A DNA stretch of 64,000 bases from assembly GCF_002179965.1 (NCBI RefSeq), contig NZ_NGUQ01000014.1, positions 434,001-498,000 on the forward strand, in the 5' to 3' direction. Below the pieces are notes generated by a model that did not search any database, was not told the origin of the DNA, and saw only the letters and a list, made by a program, of their open reading frames with translations. Positions 16,857-27,279 of the stretch are shown here, piece by piece. How positions within the stretch are numbered: position 1 is the first letter of the stretch; each line of letters starts with the position of its first letter. This DNA comes from Pandoraea sp. PE-S2T-3 (GTDB lineage: Bacteria > Pseudomonadota > Gammaproteobacteria > Burkholderiales > Burkholderiaceae). The translations under genes and the position numbers were made by a program.

Positions 16857-19565
16857 TCAGGCCGACGCCAGAAACCCCTGCGACAACCCATTGGCCCGTG
16901 CATCGCGCCAATCGCGATGCGCACGCGGATCGGCCCATACCAGCAGATGCAACGCCGCCAGCCCGCGCGGATCGTTGAGCAGTTCCCACTTCTGCGTGTT
17001 CGTCAGCTTCGCCGGTCCCTTGAGCAACGCGGCTTCGACGCGTCCGGCCCGAATCGTGTCGTGCTTCGGATCGTCGTGCGTCGGCGCCACGCTCGCGGCC
17101 ACCAGCGCATTGGCCATCGGGTCGACCACCGCATCCACGAAGTTCACGTACGAGCGCGCCTCATCGGTGTACTTCTCCGTCATGCGCAGTTCTTTCGGCG
17201 GCCACGATTCTTCCGGAATCAGGAACAGGCGCGCCCGCTTCAGCCCGCGTCCCAACGACACGCGACTGGAGAATACCGACACCGGAATCGAAATCATCAT
17301 CGAGCCGACGATCGGCATGAGCCACCAGATGAAATCGGGATTGAGCCAGTACACCAACGCGCCCCAGCCCATGCCGATGATCGTTTGCAGACCGTGGCGG
17401 CGAATCGCTTCACCCCAATGCGTCTCGGCGTCCTCACGCGGCGGCGATTTCCATTGAATCGCGATCCCGGTGAGCGCGGCCAGCACGAACTGCGTGTGGA
17501 ACAACATGCGCACCGGCGCCAGCACGGCGGAAAACACGAGCTCGATGAACATGCTCACCGTCACCGCAAGCCAGCCGCCGAAACGCTTCGCTCCCTTCAC
17601 CCAGATCAGCAGCACCGCCAGAATCTTCGGTAGGAAGAGCAGCGTGGCCGTCGCCGAGAACAACGCCAGCGCCCGCTCGGGATGCCACTCCGGCCAGACC
17701 GGGAAGAGCTGACGCGGTGCCGTGAAGTATTCCGGCACGACGAGCGTGTGCTTGGCCAGCAGGCACGTCGACAGAATCAGGAACACGAACCACAACGGCG
17801 CGGAGACATAAGCCATCGCCCCCGTCACGAACACGGCGCGGTGCACCGGGTGCATCCCCTCGGCGAGAAACAGCCGGAAGTTCATCAGGTTGCCCTGACA
17901 CCAGCGGCGGTCGCGCTTGAGTTCATCGAGCAGGTTGGGCGGCATTTCTTCGTAGCTGCCCGGCAGATCGTAGGCAATCCATACGCCCCAGCCGGCACGG
18001 CGCATGAGCGCCGCCTCGACGAAGTCGTGCGAGAGAATCGCGCCCGACAATGCGCCCTTGCCCGGCAACGGCGCGAGCGCGCAGTGCTCCATGAACGGCT
18101 TGAGACGGATGATGGCGTTGTGGCCCCAGTAGTGCGACTCGCCCAACTGCCAGTAATGCAGCCCGGCAGTGAAGAGCGGACCGTACACGCGCCCGGCAAA
18201 CTGCTGCAAGCGCGCATAGAACGTCTCACGCCCTGCGGCCAGCGGTGCGGTCTGGATCAACCCGGCACTCGGGTGCGATTCCATCATGCGCACGAGTTTG
18301 GTCAGGCACTCACCGCTCATCACGCTGTCGGCATCGAGCACGATCATGTAGCGGTAGTTGCTGCCCCAGCGACGGCAGAAGTCGTCGAGGTTGCCGCTCT
18401 TGCGCTTCACGCGGCGCTGACGCCGGCGATAGAAAATGCGGCCGAACCCCCCGACTTCGCGGCACAGTGCCTGCCACGCATCGACCTCGGCCGTACAGTT
18501 ATCGGCCTCGTTCGAATCCGACAGGATGAAGAAGTCGAACCGCTCCAGCGAATCGGTCTTCGCGAGCGACTCATACGTCGCGCGAAGGCCCGCGAACACG
18601 CGGCCGACGTCTTCGTTACAGATCGGCATCACGATGGCGGTGCGCGCATCGGCGGCAATCGGCGCGTCGCCCGCCGCCATCTTCGAGATCATGTGGCGCT
18701 CGCCACCGACCAGCAGAACGAAGAAGCCGAAGATCGCGGTCCAGAAGCCTGCCGACACCCAGCCGAACAGCAGCACGAACAGCGCGAGTACGGCGAATTC
18801 GAGCGGATCGGCCCCGTGATACGGCAACACCGACGCCATGAAGTGCGTGGCGAGCGCCGTCTGCGCGATCATCAGCGCGAGCAGCGTCCAGCGGCGGCGA
18901 CGTCCCGCCTGCGACCAGCGGCCTTTCGGATCGGGGGCGTCACGCACCAGCGGATCGGGATCTTTACGGCCCGTGATGGCGCGCCAGAGACGTCCCAGCG
19001 GATTGAGCGACCACGGACGCGGCACGAGCGACGTGCGGCGCACCGGCGGCGCAATGCGCAGCGTCTCGACACCGCGCACCTCGTTCAGGCCTGCGGCGGC
19101 CGCGAGCGAACCGCCTTCCGTGAGCGAAAGACGCGCCGGTTGCGACGCCAGCACGGCGTCGCTGTCGGATTCGATTTCGGCGATATCGGGCGCGTGCCAC
19201 GCCGTCGGCGCAACGGGCGACAGCACGCCTGCCGGCGAGGCAATCGCCTGCGTTCCGGCAGCGTCTTGCGCTGGCGCTGGCGCGGTCGCGGCATCGCCCG
19301 CATCGGCATCGTTGGCTTCCATGCCCTCAACGTCCGCGGCAACATCGCTCGGCGGCACCACCGCGACCTCCTCACCATTCGCAATGCGAGCGGTGAGCAG
19401 ACGCTGGATACGGGTCAGCACGTCGAGCGAATCGCCGCCGTCACGCTGTGCCTGAGCCAGCAATGCGCGGCGCTTTTCGGCGGGCAGGGGCAGCCGGTCG
19501 ACGTAAAGCTCGTCGACCGGGATATCGGAGCGGTCGCTCACTCGGGGGGTAACAGGTAGCTCCAC
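16857..19565 (-). CDS. opgH: Glucans biosynthesis glucosyltransferase OpgH (MdoH)
   Basis: A 902-residue inner-membrane family 2 glycosyltransferase that polymerises the beta-1,2-glucan backbone of osmoregulated periplasmic glucans from UDP-glucose. The N-terminal Ala/Pro-rich 190 residues are cytoplasmic; two helices precede the GT domain, which shows VLDADS (Asp pair), a SHDF segment and RDRRWCQGN (the Q/RxxRW-type product motif). Several helices follow ([20 protein letters not shown] onward). E. coli OpgH is 847 residues. The start is GTG 19565, overlapping opgG by 28 bases; GTG 19541, overlapping by four (GTGA), is an equal alternative. It forms the opgGH operon. Confidence 0.92.
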   Translation of the reverse strand: MELPVTPRVSDRSDIPVDELYVDRLPLPAEKRRALLAQAQRDGGDSLDVLTRIQRLLTARIANGEEVAVVPPSDVAADVEGMEANDADAGDAATAPAPAQDAAGTQAIASPAGVLSPVAPTAWHAPDIAEIESDSDAVLASQPARLSLTEGGSLAAAAGLNEVRGVETLRIAPPVRRTSLVPRPWSLNPLGRLWRAITGRKDPDPLVRDAPDPKGRWSQAGRRRRWTLLALMIAQTALATHFMASVLPYHGADPLEFAVLALFVLLFGWVSAGFWTAIFGFFVLLVGGERHMISKMAAGDAPIAADARTAIVMPICNEDVGRVFAGLRATYESLAKTDSLERFDFFILSDSNEADNCTAEVDAWQALCREVGGFGRIFYRRRQRRVKRKSGNLDDFCRRWGSNYRYMIVLDADSVMSGECLTKLVRMMESHPSAGLIQTAPLAAGRETFYARLQQFAGRVYGPLFTAGLHYWQLGESHYWGHNAIIRLKPFMEHCALAPLPGKGALSGAILSHDFVEAALMRRAGWGVWIAYDLPGSYEEMPPNLLDELKRDRRWCQGNLMNFRLFLAEGMHPVHRAVFVTGAMAYVSAPLWFVFLILSTCLLAKHTLVVPEYFTAPRQLFPVWPEWHPERALALFSATATLLFLPKILAVLLIWVKGAKRFGGWLAVTVSMFIELVFSAVLAPVRMLFHTQFVLAALTGIAIQWKSPPREDAETHWGEAIRRHGLQTIIGMGWGALVYWLNPDFIWWLMPIVGSMMISIPVSVFSSRVSLGRGLKRARLFLIPEESWPPKELRMTEKYTDEARSYVNFVDAVVDPMANALVAASVAPTHDDPKHDTIRAGRVEAALLKGPAKLTNTQKWELLNDPRGLAALHLLVWADPRAHRDWRDARANGLSQGFLASA

Positions 19566-21091
19566 GTTTCGGATAGGGTATTGCTGCCGTTGCGCAGATA
19601 AGCGCGCATTTCGACGGGTTTCTCGGAATCGAGGCGGCGCATGCGCAGCATGACGCGATAGCCTCCCGTGACGTCATTGCGCTGCGTCTGTACTTCGAGG
19701 ATCTTGCCGTTCGCGTCAGTCGTCACATTGCCTTCGACTTTGGCGTCGTCCGGCAGTTTCTTGAACGCCGGTCCTTCGAAATCGATGGCGAACAGCTGAC
19801 TATCGTCTGGTTTTCCCCGGTAGCCATGTCCCCGGCGGCTTTGTGTCACCCACGCCATCGGCGGGCGCTTGTCGTTATCTTTCTGCCACGACAGCTTGTA
19901 CTCGAACGCATAAGGCTGCTTGGGCTTGGGCGGCGCATCCGGCACCCAATAGGCGACGATATTATCGTTCGTTTCGTCGGGCGTCGGAATCTGCACCAGC
20001 TCGACGCGGCCCTGTCCCCACTTGCCCTTGGGCTCGACCCAGGCGCTCGGGCGCGACTCGTAGTGATCTTCCAGATCCTGATAGCTGCTGAAGTCGCGAT
20101 CACGCTGCAACAGGCCGAAGCCGGCCGGGTTCGACAGCGAGAACGACGAGACCAGCAAACGCTTCGGATTGACGAGCGGACGCCAGATCCATTCGCCCGT
20201 GCCCGACTGGATCGACAGGCCATCGGAGTCATGCACTTCCGGACGATAGTCCGGCGCCGGCGGTTGCTGGTTCTCGCCGAAGAAATACATGCTGGTGAGC
20301 GGCGCCAACCCCAGCTTGGTCACGTTCTCGCGCAGGAACAACTCGGCCTTCACATCCACGGTGGTATCGACGCCCGGGCGCAGCGTGAAGCGATACGCGC
20401 CCGTCGCACGCGGCGAATCGAGCAGCGCGAAGATCGTCAGGTCCTTGGCGCCCGGTGCCGGACGCTGAATCCAGAACTCGGTGAAGCGCGGAAATTCCTC
20501 GCCGGAATTGAGCGCCGTGTCCAGCGCCAGTCCGCGCGCCGACAGGCCATAGGTCTGGTTCTTGCCCAAGGCGCGGAAATAGCTCGCGCCGAGGAACACC
20601 ATGACCTCGTCCTTGTACTTGGGGGTGTTTACCGCATAGTGAATGCGAAAGCCCGCGTAGCCCAACCCGCGCAATTGCTTCGGATCGACCTTCACCGTGC
20701 CGAAATCGAACTGATCGGGCATGTAGCGCACTTCGCGCACGCTGTTGCCGATGAGTTCATTGATCTTGACCGGCCGGTCGTAATACGAGCCCTCGTGGAA
20801 GAACATCAGCTCGAACGGCAGCTTCTGTGCACGCCACAATGCCTTTTCGGGCTTGAAGCGGATGCCGCGATAGCGGTCGTACGTGAGGTTCTGGAGATCC
20901 TTGGGCAGGTTCTGATCGGTCGGCTTGTAGCGACTATTCGCGAGCGCGCGGGCTTGCTTGGCCACGTCGTCGAACGAGAAAGCGTGCGCCGCGCCCGACA
21001 CCAGCGCGCAGAGACTGAGCATGCCGGCGAGCGCCAGACGCAGAGCACGGTGGGAAATCATGCGGGAAATCGTATTTGGCAGGAATTCCAT
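19538..21091 (-). CDS. opgG: Glucans biosynthesis protein G (OpgG/MdoG)
   Basis: A 517-residue periplasmic protein that acts with OpgH in making osmoregulated periplasmic glucans, probably adding or controlling beta-1,6 branches. A signal peptide is clear ([23 protein letters not shown], cleavage after AHA); the mature start [14 protein letters not shown] and [12 protein letters not shown]-like region ([19 protein letters not shown]) are diagnostic of the MdoG family. The second ATG (21061) would give a tidier signal peptide than 21091; neither has a strong ribosome-binding site. It is the first gene of the operon. The promoter probably lies in the AT-rich gap just upstream. Confidence 0.92.
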   Translation of the reverse strand: MEFLPNTISRMISHRALRLALAGMLSLCALVSGAAHAFSFDDVAKQARALANSRYKPTDQNLPKDLQNLTYDRYRGIRFKPEKALWRAQKLPFELMFFHEGSYYDRPVKINELIGNSVREVRYMPDQFDFGTVKVDPKQLRGLGYAGFRIHYAVNTPKYKDEVMVFLGASYFRALGKNQTYGLSARGLALDTALNSGEEFPRFTEFWIQRPAPGAKDLTIFALLDSPRATGAYRFTLRPGVDTTVDVKAELFLRENVTKLGLAPLTSMYFFGENQQPPAPDYRPEVHDSDGLSIQSGTGEWIWRPLVNPKRLLVSSFSLSNPAGFGLLQRDRDFSSYQDLEDHYESRPSAWVEPKGKWGQGRVELVQIPTPDETNDNIVAYWVPDAPPKPKQPYAFEYKLSWQKDNDKRPPMAWVTQSRRGHGYRGKPDDSQLFAIDFEGPAFKKLPDDAKVEGNVTTDANGKILEVQTQRNDVTGGYRVMLRMRRLDSEKPVEMRAYLRNGSNTLSETWSYLLPPE

Positions 21092-21440
21092 CGGCAGTGG
21101 GGGTAGCGTGTAACGCGCGTACTGACCGTAGCCAGCGTGCGCTGAACGCGCAATTTTACCCGTTCATTTGCCGATTGACCAAAGCCGCACCGGCAAAACC
21201 TTCGAAGCGGGCACTCACATTACCCCAATCGTCCGCGCCGTCGCCGATTCAGCGGGGTCACTAATTTGTGACCATTTGTGACTTATACGAAAAACGGGGC
21301 GATTTTTACGTTTTATGTACAGTTTTCGTCGCTTCTTTGGCCCTTCTTTGCCACTTTCTTCGCCCCGCGCCGGTGTTTCCGATGCGATATTCCCGCGCCG
21401 CGCCCGGATGTCGCGCGATGTCACGATTTTCCGGCGTCCA
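21092..21440. other. Intergenic region upstream of opgG with GTGAC repeats
   Basis: No gene is visible. ATTTGTGAC occurs twice with 10-base spacing (21264-21272 and 21274-21282), and GGTCAC-TAATTT-GTGACC (21256-21273) is a perfect dyad overlapping the first copy. The flanking sequence to about 21320 is AT-rich, as expected for the opgGH promoter. The one-helical-turn spacing suggests a regulator site. Confidence 0.5.
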
Positions 21441-22109
21441 TCACCGATTGGCGAACGCGAGCAATCCCCCCAGCGCCATCAACGCGCCACCGATCGTACG
21501 GCGAACCGCGTGCTGACGGCGCACCATGGCCGCACGCATCCACCCCGCCGAGAAGCCCAGCGCCACCAGACTGAACCAAGCCCAGTGCGCGAGCGACATG
21601 AACGCCCCGTAGGCGAGTCCCACTTTCCAGCCCGTGCCGGCGTGCACCACCTGCGTGAACGTGCTGACGACGAACAGCGTCGTCTTCGGATTCAACGTGT
21701 TGGTGAAAAAACCGGTCCGGAAGGCGCGCCAGTGAGAATGCCCTTCCTCTGGCGAGTGTGCGGTTGATATCGACGAGTCCCCTTGCGCTGTCTCGCCTTG
21801 CTTGCTTTCTTGCGTGGCATCCGCCACCGGCGAGCGATCTCGCAGGGTGCGCCAGCCGATATAGATCAGATAGCCCGCTCCGACCCATTTGACGGCCGAG
21901 AACAGCCACGGCAGCCGCGTCATCAGTAGCCCGACGCCGACCAGTGTGTAGAAGACATGCACCTGCACGCCTGCTGCGATACCGAGTGCCGCCCATAACC
22001 CGGCACGGCGGCCGTGCTGCCAGCTCGCGCGCGTGACCATGGCGAAATCGGCACCCGGGCTGATCACGGCCAGCACGGTGATTGTCATGACGGCCAATAA
22101 CTCTTGCAT
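21441..22109 (-). CDS. LysE/RhtB family amino-acid exporter (second copy)
   Basis: A 222-residue inner-membrane exporter with the family signature ISPGADFAMVTRASWQHGRRAGLW and KWVGAGYLIYIGWRTLRD. A hydrophilic, Lys/Glu/Ser-rich loop of about 35 residues (roughly 125-160, containing ESKQGETAQGDSS) between the third and fourth helices is longer than usual. It is divergent from the LysR gene at 22247 with a 137-base gap, the standard arrangement in which the LysR protein controls the exporter in response to its substrate. The substrate is unknown. Confidence 0.88.
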   Translation of the reverse strand: MQELLAVMTITVLAVISPGADFAMVTRASWQHGRRAGLWAALGIAAGVQVHVFYTLVGVGLLMTRLPWLFSAVKWVGAGYLIYIGWRTLRDRSPVADATQESKQGETAQGDSSISTAHSPEEGHSHWRAFRTGFFTNTLNPKTTLFVVSTFTQVVHAGTGWKVGLAYGAFMSLAHWAWFSLVALGFSAGWMRAAMVRRQHAVRRTIGGALMALGGLLAFANR

Positions 22110-22246
22110 GATGAGAACTCACGTATCCGGGCCGGAGACCGCCCCCACGGCGATGCCATCAAAGCCCAGCAAGTGAAATTTTGCAGAACATGAGGCGCTA
22201 TGAAAAACGATCCTTTCTCACGCCGATACGTGATAATTTCTCACGC

Positions 22247-23152
22247 ATGGACCGTCCCCTGCCCCTTCATGCACTGCAAGTCTTCGATGTCGCCGCCACC
22301 GAGTTGAGCTTTGCCCGGGCGGCGCAACGGCTGTTCGTGACGCACGGCGCGGTCAGCCGCCAGATACGCACGCTCGAAGATGCGCTCGGTCTGCCGCTGT
22401 TCGAACGCCGCAACCGCGCCGTCTTTCTCACGCCTGCGGGTGAGCGTCTGCACGCCACGACGCGGCAGATGTTCGAACAACTGGCACAGACGGTGGCGAA
22501 CCTGCGACCGGTCGCGGCCTCGCGCACGTTGGTGGTCTCGTGTGAACCGACGCTGGCCATGCGCTGGCTGATTCCGCGTCTGGGCGCTTTTGCGCAAGCG
22601 CACCCCGACATCGCGCTGCATCTGCATTCGGCCGGCGGACTGATCGATCTGGCGAGCGCGGGCGTGGACGTCGCGATCCGGCGCAACGATTTCTTCTGGG
22701 GACATTCGCTGGTGGCCGAGCCGCTCGCCGACGAGTGGATCGGCCCGGTCGGTCTGCCAGCCGCCTTCGAGGCAGAACACCCGGCACCGTTACACACGCG
22801 GACCCGGCCGCAGGCATGGCACGACTGGCAGCGGGCGATGAAAGGCGAAGGCCATGCACCGGCATCGGGGCGCTACGGCGCGCGGGCATCCGGTAGTCCG
22901 ATACCGGCCTTCGAGCACTTTTATTTGAGTTTGCAGGCAGCAGGCGCGGGCTTGGGCGCGGCCATCGGTTCGGTGTACATGGTGAGCGACGAACTGCGCG
23001 CCGGACGCCTCATCGCACCGCACGGCTTCGTACGCGATGGCTCGGCCTACGTGGCGCTCGCGCGCGAATCGTTCGATGCGAATCCCGCGACGCAAGCGTT
23101 GTTGACGTGGTTGCGAAGCGCGATGGCCGAGTCCGCAGCATTGTGGATCTAA
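22247..23152 (+). CDS. LysR-family regulator (GcvA-like) divergent from LysE exporter
   Basis: A 301-residue LysR regulator. The N-terminus (PLPLHALQVFDVAATELSFA, then LFVTHGAVSRQIRTLEDALG) is typical of GcvA/AmpR-type members, which regulate a divergently transcribed neighbour. The effector domain contains VSCEPTLAMRWLIPRLGAF. ATG 22247 is selected at the domain start; no strong ribosome-binding site is present, and in-frame ATGs at 22181 and 22190 would add about 20 residues. It probably activates the LysE-type exporter gene at 21441-22109. Confidence 0.87.
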   Translation: MDRPLPLHALQVFDVAATELSFARAAQRLFVTHGAVSRQIRTLEDALGLPLFERRNRAVFLTPAGERLHATTRQMFEQLAQTVANLRPVAASRTLVVSCEPTLAMRWLIPRLGAFAQAHPDIALHLHSAGGLIDLASAGVDVAIRRNDFFWGHSLVAEPLADEWIGPVGLPAAFEAEHPAPLHTRTRPQAWHDWQRAMKGEGHAPASGRYGARASGSPIPAFEHFYLSLQAAGAGLGAAIGSVYMVSDELRAGRLIAPHGFVRDGSAYVALARESFDANPATQALLTWLRSAMAESAALWI

Positions 23153-23184
23153 GCCGTGTGAATCGAAGCAGCGTAGTCCGAAGC

Positions 23185-24705
23185 TCACTCGCGAGGGTCG
23201 CGTTCGCTTTCACCGTGACTGGCGGGTTTCGTCAGCCCGCTGCCACCGCCACTTCCGCCACCGACCGGCGGCACCGGCACAGGTGACGGCCCGGCGGCGG
23301 CACTCGCGGCGTCAGCCGATTGCGCCACCGCTGGCGGCGCGGCGCGCGGCAACATCCGCACGCCACGCCAGTTGCCCCACTTGTAGTAGATGAGCGCCAT
23401 CACCAGCGACACCCCAAACCCCAGCGGGAAACTCCACCAGATCGCCTCCGCGCCCCACGACTTCTGCAACTGCCACGCAAACGGCAGCCGGATCACCCAT
23501 TGCGAGACGAACAGGATCACCAGCGGCGCGGTGACCGCCCCTGTCGCACGCACCACCCCGAACAACACGATCGTCACGCCGAACAGCACGAACGACCACG
23601 CCACCACGGCGTTGATGTGCTGTGCCACCGAAATCGCGTAACCGTCGTCCGGCAGAAACGCGTTCATGAACTGGCGGTTGAACAGCAGGATGGCCACCAC
23701 CAGCGTGCCTGTCATGACGAAATTCAACCCGACGCCGACGCGTCCGATGCGCGAGACCCGGTCCCACAACCCCGCGCCGACGTTCTGCGCCGTCATCGAC
23801 GACACACCGGCACCGATGGCCAGCGCCGGCATCTGCACATACGTCCACAACTGCGACGCCACGCCGTACGCCGCCGTCGTCTGCGAACCGTAGCCGTTGA
23901 CGAAACCCATCATCACCATCGCCGACGACGAGATCACCACCATTTGCAGGCCCATCGGCAGGCCCTTCACGACGATCAGCCGCAGCAGCCCCGGGTCGAT
24001 CCGCAAATACCGCCAGTCCTTGCGCGGCAGCCACAGCGGATCGCGCCGGCGGTAGAGCGTATAGAGCAGCGCCGCGAGACTCACCGTCTGTGCGATAAGC
24101 GTGGCCCCGGCGGACCCCGCGATGCCTAACGGCGGCACCGGCCCCCAGCCGAAGATCAGCAATGGGTTAAGCACCACATCCAGCCCGGCCGAGAGCAGCA
24201 TGAAGCGGAACGGCGTGCGCGCGTCGCCCGCGCCGCGCAACGCCATCATCACGAAGTTGTAGAAGTACATCACCGGCAGCGCGACGAAGATGATGCGCAG
24301 ATAGGCGACGGCAAACGCGCGAGCGTCGCTCGGTGTGCCCAACGCGTTCAACAATTCCGGCGTGAAGATGTAGCCGAAGACCGCCACCGCCGTGGACATC
24401 AGCACGAAGAACGTCGCACTCGTGCCGACGATGCGCTGCGTGAGCACGTGATTCTTCGCACCGATCGACTGGCCGATGAGAATGGTGTTGGCCATGCTAA
24501 TGCCGAACACGACACCGAGCAGGAAGAACAGCAGGATGTTGGCGTTCGACGCTGCCGTAAGCGCCGACTCGCCCAGATAGTGCCCGATCCACATCGCGTT
24601 GATCGACGCGTTGAGCGACTGGAGCACGTTGCTGCCCAGCACGGGCAGAGAGAACCAGAAGAGGGTTTTGCCGATCGGTCCGCGGGTGAGGTCTTGTTCG
24701 GCCAT
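23185..24705 (-). CDS. MATE family efflux transporter
   Basis: A 506-residue, 12-helix MatE-family antiporter, about 50 residues longer than usual because of a hydrophilic C-terminal tail rich in Ala, Pro, Gly and Ser. The first MatE half begins GPIGKTLFWFSLPVLGSNVLQSLNASINAMWIGHYLG and the second half shows VVISSSAMVMMGFVNGYGSQTTAAYGVASQ. Such pumps expel cationic drugs, dyes or metabolites using a Na+ or H+ gradient. The start lies seven bases after the stop of the alpha/beta hydrolase-like gene, so the two are probably co-transcribed. The substrate is not predictable. Confidence 0.9.
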   Translation of the reverse strand: MAEQDLTRGPIGKTLFWFSLPVLGSNVLQSLNASINAMWIGHYLGESALTAASNANILLFFLLGVVFGISMANTILIGQSIGAKNHVLTQRIVGTSATFFVLMSTAVAVFGYIFTPELLNALGTPSDARAFAVAYLRIIFVALPVMYFYNFVMMALRGAGDARTPFRFMLLSAGLDVVLNPLLIFGWGPVPPLGIAGSAGATLIAQTVSLAALLYTLYRRRDPLWLPRKDWRYLRIDPGLLRLIVVKGLPMGLQMVVISSSAMVMMGFVNGYGSQTTAAYGVASQLWTYVQMPALAIGAGVSSMTAQNVGAGLWDRVSRIGRVGVGLNFVMTGTLVVAILLFNRQFMNAFLPDDGYAISVAQHINAVVAWSFVLFGVTIVLFGVVRATGAVTAPLVILFVSQWVIRLPFAWQLQKSWGAEAIWWSFPLGFGVSLVMALIYYKWGNWRGVRMLPRAAPPAVAQSADAASAAAGPSPVPVPPVGGGSGGGSGLTKPASHGESERDPRE

Positions 24706-24712
24706 GGGTGTC

Positions 24713-25765
24713 TTACTTCGTGTCGAGCTTCACGCCCGCCGCCGGTGTGGGCACCGCGCATCGGTGCGCGCGCAGGTTGTCGAGAAAGCGCTCGATCAGC
24801 GGCAGGACCTTCGCCTCGATATCGGGATGCCCGTAGCCGAAGCCCGCAAAGTTGTAGTGCGTGGCACCGTCGACCACGGCAAGCCAGTGGCAGCCCGGCG
24901 GCAGATCGGCATAAGGCGTGGTGCGCTCCTGCCACTTGCCGTCGAGCGGCGCGTCGCGCGTGCCCGTGACCAGCAGCATGGGCTTGCGGATGTCATGCCA
25001 TGCCCCGGCCGGAAAGATCGGGCCGGGCCCTTGCGGCGAGAGCACCACGTAGCCATCGAAACGGTCGTCGCTGTCCAGCCCGAGCTTGTTCTTTGCGCCG
25101 GCCTCGAACATCACTGTCGCCGCCCCAGCCGCATGGCCGAAGAAGACGGTGGGGCCGGTACGGCATTGCGAGCGTCCCCAGCGCAGTGCCGCCCCTGTGT
25201 CTTCGAGACGGTCGTCATACACTTCGGGATCCGTAGGAAGCGCCAGCGAACCGTCGCGCATGCCACCGCTTCGCACGCGATCGCGTAACGCGTCGCGGCC
25301 GTTGTCTTCCTTATGCGCCATGGTGATGGCGAGCCAGCCGTATTGCGAGAGTGCGCGGCCAAGCCACGCCAGCGCGTCACGGTCGTCGCCCGCGCCGGGG
25401 CTCAGCACGGCGAGTCCGTTGCACGCCACGCTAGGACGAAACACATGCAACATGACGTTCGCGCCGTCGCTGCGCAACACGCGCTGATCGGTGCCCGTGG
25501 CGGCAGACGAAGGCGTAGCGGTAGCGGAACTTGCGGCGGAAGCTGAAGAAGATGAAGAAGCGGAAGAGGCGGCGGAAGGAGACGAAGCCGCAGAAGGCGC
25601 CGAGGCCGCTTTCGGGAAAAGCTTGCCGACGATTGAGGTATCGGCGGCCGTGGCAGTCGAGGGAAACAGAACGGCGGTGCTCGCGGCGCAGGTGGCGAAC
25701 AATGCGAGCGCGCCGAGCATCGTCCCGAGCGGTCGTCCCACTGTCCAGCGCGCCATTCCGAGCAT
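24713..25765 (-). CDS. Secreted alpha/beta-hydrolase-fold protein lacking the nucleophile serine
   Basis: A 350-residue protein with a signal peptide (…LFPSTATA, cleavage near residue 40), an Ala/Ser low-complexity stretch (about 53-90) and an alpha/beta-hydrolase domain. SPGAGDDRD resembles the oxyanion region, GTRDA (acid) and GATHYNF (His) match the rest of a catalytic triad. The nucleophile elbow reads GHAAG (210-214) where the family has GxSxG, so the serine is replaced by Ala212. Either it is a non-catalytic binding protein or the reaction differs. It precedes the MATE gene by seven bases on the same strand, which suggests a joint role with efflux. Residues were read directly; function is inference. 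Confidence 0.7.
   Translation of the reverse strand: MLGMARWTVGRPLGTMLGALALFATCAASTAVLFPSTATAADTSIVGKLFPKAASAPSAASSPSAASSASSSSSASAASSATATPSSAATGTDQRVLRSDGANVMLHVFRPSVACNGLAVLSPGAGDDRDALAWLGRALSQYGWLAITMAHKEDNGRDALRDRVRSGGMRDGSLALPTDPEVYDDRLEDTGAALRWGRSQCRTGPTVFFGHAAGAATVMFEAGAKNKLGLDSDDRFDGYVVLSPQGPGPIFPAGAWHDIRKPMLLVTGTRDAPLDGKWQERTTPYADLPPGCHWLAVVDGATHYNFAGFGYGHPDIEAKVLPLIERFLDNLRAHRCAVPTPAAGVKLDTK
25496..25609 (-). repeat. Ala/Ser low-complexity coding tract
   Basis: On the plus strand this reads as imperfect GAAGAAGATGAAGAAGCGGA-type triplet runs; on the coding strand it gives about 38 residues that are almost only Ala, Ser, Thr and Pro. It links the signal peptide to the hydrolase-fold domain and is a likely site of length variation. 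Confidence 0.7.
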
Positions 25766-25998
25766 CCGTTCTCCCCTGATTTCTGGAAGTGCAAAGTCAG
25801 GACACCGGTCTCGCGCCGAAGTCCCGCTGCGGCATCACACGATGGGTCATCTTAGCGTGAATTGCCGCGGGGCTCGCATGATTTTTGCGTGTCCGAAGCG
25901 TGTCTCGCGTGCGCAACGCGTGCGAAGCCTGACGCTTGCGGGTCGCATGACTTCGTGTGCCGCCCCGTGCGGCAACGGGACGCACAGGATGACCGGAA

Positions 25999-27279
25999 TC
26001 ACGGTAGGGAGAATCGCCGGCCGAGCGCCGACGCATAACCTTCCGGATCGAAGCGCCAGGTCAGCGCAATCAGGGCAAGGTTCACGCCGACGAGGGCAAC
26101 CCACGCCGGGGTGAAACCACCGGTCAGCGCACGCACCGCGCCAGCGGCGAACGGGGCCAGTGCCGCGATGCAGAAGCCCACGCCTTGCATGAACGCCGCG
26201 AGCGCGGCCGCATGGCGGGGGTGCGCATGATGATCCAGCGCGAGGACAAGGCCGAGCGAGAACGTGCCGCCCAGTCCGAAACCGATTGCACCGATCCAGA
26301 GCCACGGCGCCGCCTCGGGGGCGAACACCAGACCGACCAGCCCGGCGAGCGTCGCCACGAGCGCCAGCGTGAGCCATCGGCGACGGTCGACATTGCGCCG
26401 CGCCAGCCACGGCAAGGCCAGCGCCGCAACGACCTGACAGGCCGTCAGCCCGGCGAGCAGCGCACCGCTTTGCGTCGCACTCATGCCCGCCTGCTGATAA
26501 AACGGCGGCAGCCACGCGACCATCGTCGTGTAGGTACAGTTGATCAGACCGAAATAGACCGCCAGTGTCCACGCACGGCGATTGCGCAGCAGATCGAGCA
26601 TGGAAGGCTCACGCGTCGCGGCGCTCGTCGCAGGCTTCGCGTTTGTGCGCTTCTTGCCATATTCGCCATGTTTGCCCAACAACTCGGCGTGGCGCGCCGC
26701 CAGCGCCTCCGAAACTTCGACCCCTGTCACCGCAGGAACGCCGAGCGGTGCGCGCCACCACGCGAGCGCGGCGGCACCGACCACGGCGAGCCACATCCCC
26801 AGCCCGACGCGCCAGTCGTCGGCCAGCGACGACGCCCACGGACTCGCCGCAGCGCCCAGCCCGCCGCCGCCCATGAGCGCCGCCGAATAAATGCCCATCA
26901 TCGCAGTCATGCGCGCGGCGCTGTAGTTCGCTTTCACGACACCGGGGAGCAATGCCTGAATGATGGCGATGCCGATGCCCGACGCAAGCGCCGTCGCCAG
27001 CATGAGCACCGTGTCGTCGGCGACGAATCGCACGCCACACGCCAGCGCGAGCGCCGCCAGTCCGAGTAGTACGCCGCGCCGTTCGCCCAGCCGCCGCGTC
27101 AGGCTGCTGGCGGCGAAGGCACCCGCGCCCATGGCGAGCACGGGCAATGACGTGAGCAGCGCCGCCACCGGAAAGCTCATCCCGGTGGCTTCGCGAATCT
27201 GCGGCAGCAGCGGACTGATGGACGTGAGTGTCGGGCGCAGCGTCAGGCCGACCGCGACAATCGCAAGCCAAAGCGTCAT
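25999..27279 (-). CDS. MFS transporter, CynX/NimT family
   Basis: A 426-residue, 12-helix major facilitator of the CynX/NimT (cyanate/nitroimidazole) branch. The N-terminus LWLAIVAVGLTLRPTLTSISPLLPQIREATGMSF is the family hallmark (arginine and proline in helix 1). A long central loop (about 195-225) carries charged residues. Its ATG overlaps the stop of the deaminase-like gene by four bases (ATGA), so it is the last gene of the operon starting at 30226. It may export or import a product of the amidohydrolase; substrate inference is from context only. Confidence 0.85.
   Translation of the reverse strand: MTLWLAIVAVGLTLRPTLTSISPLLPQIREATGMSFPVAALLTSLPVLAMGAGAFAASSLTRRLGERRGVLLGLAALALACGVRFVADDTVLMLATALASGIGIAIIQALLPGVVKANYSAARMTAMMGIYSAALMGGGGLGAAASPWASSLADDWRVGLGMWLAVVGAAALAWWRAPLGVPAVTGVEVSEALAARHAELLGKHGEYGKKRTNAKPATSAATREPSMLDLLRNRRAWTLAVYFGLINCTYTTMVAWLPPFYQQAGMSATQSGALLAGLTACQVVAALALPWLARRNVDRRRWLTLALVATLAGLVGLVFAPEAAPWLWIGAIGFGLGGTFSLGLVLALDHHAHPRHAAALAAFMQGVGFCIAALAPFAAGAVRALTGGFTPAWVALVGVNLALIALTWRFDPEGYASALGRRFSLP

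Noticed and set aside
17682-19559. A 625-codon open frame opposite opgH
   Set aside because: Arg/His/Gln-rich antisense of a clearly conserved glucosyltransferase gene; no start signal or domain.
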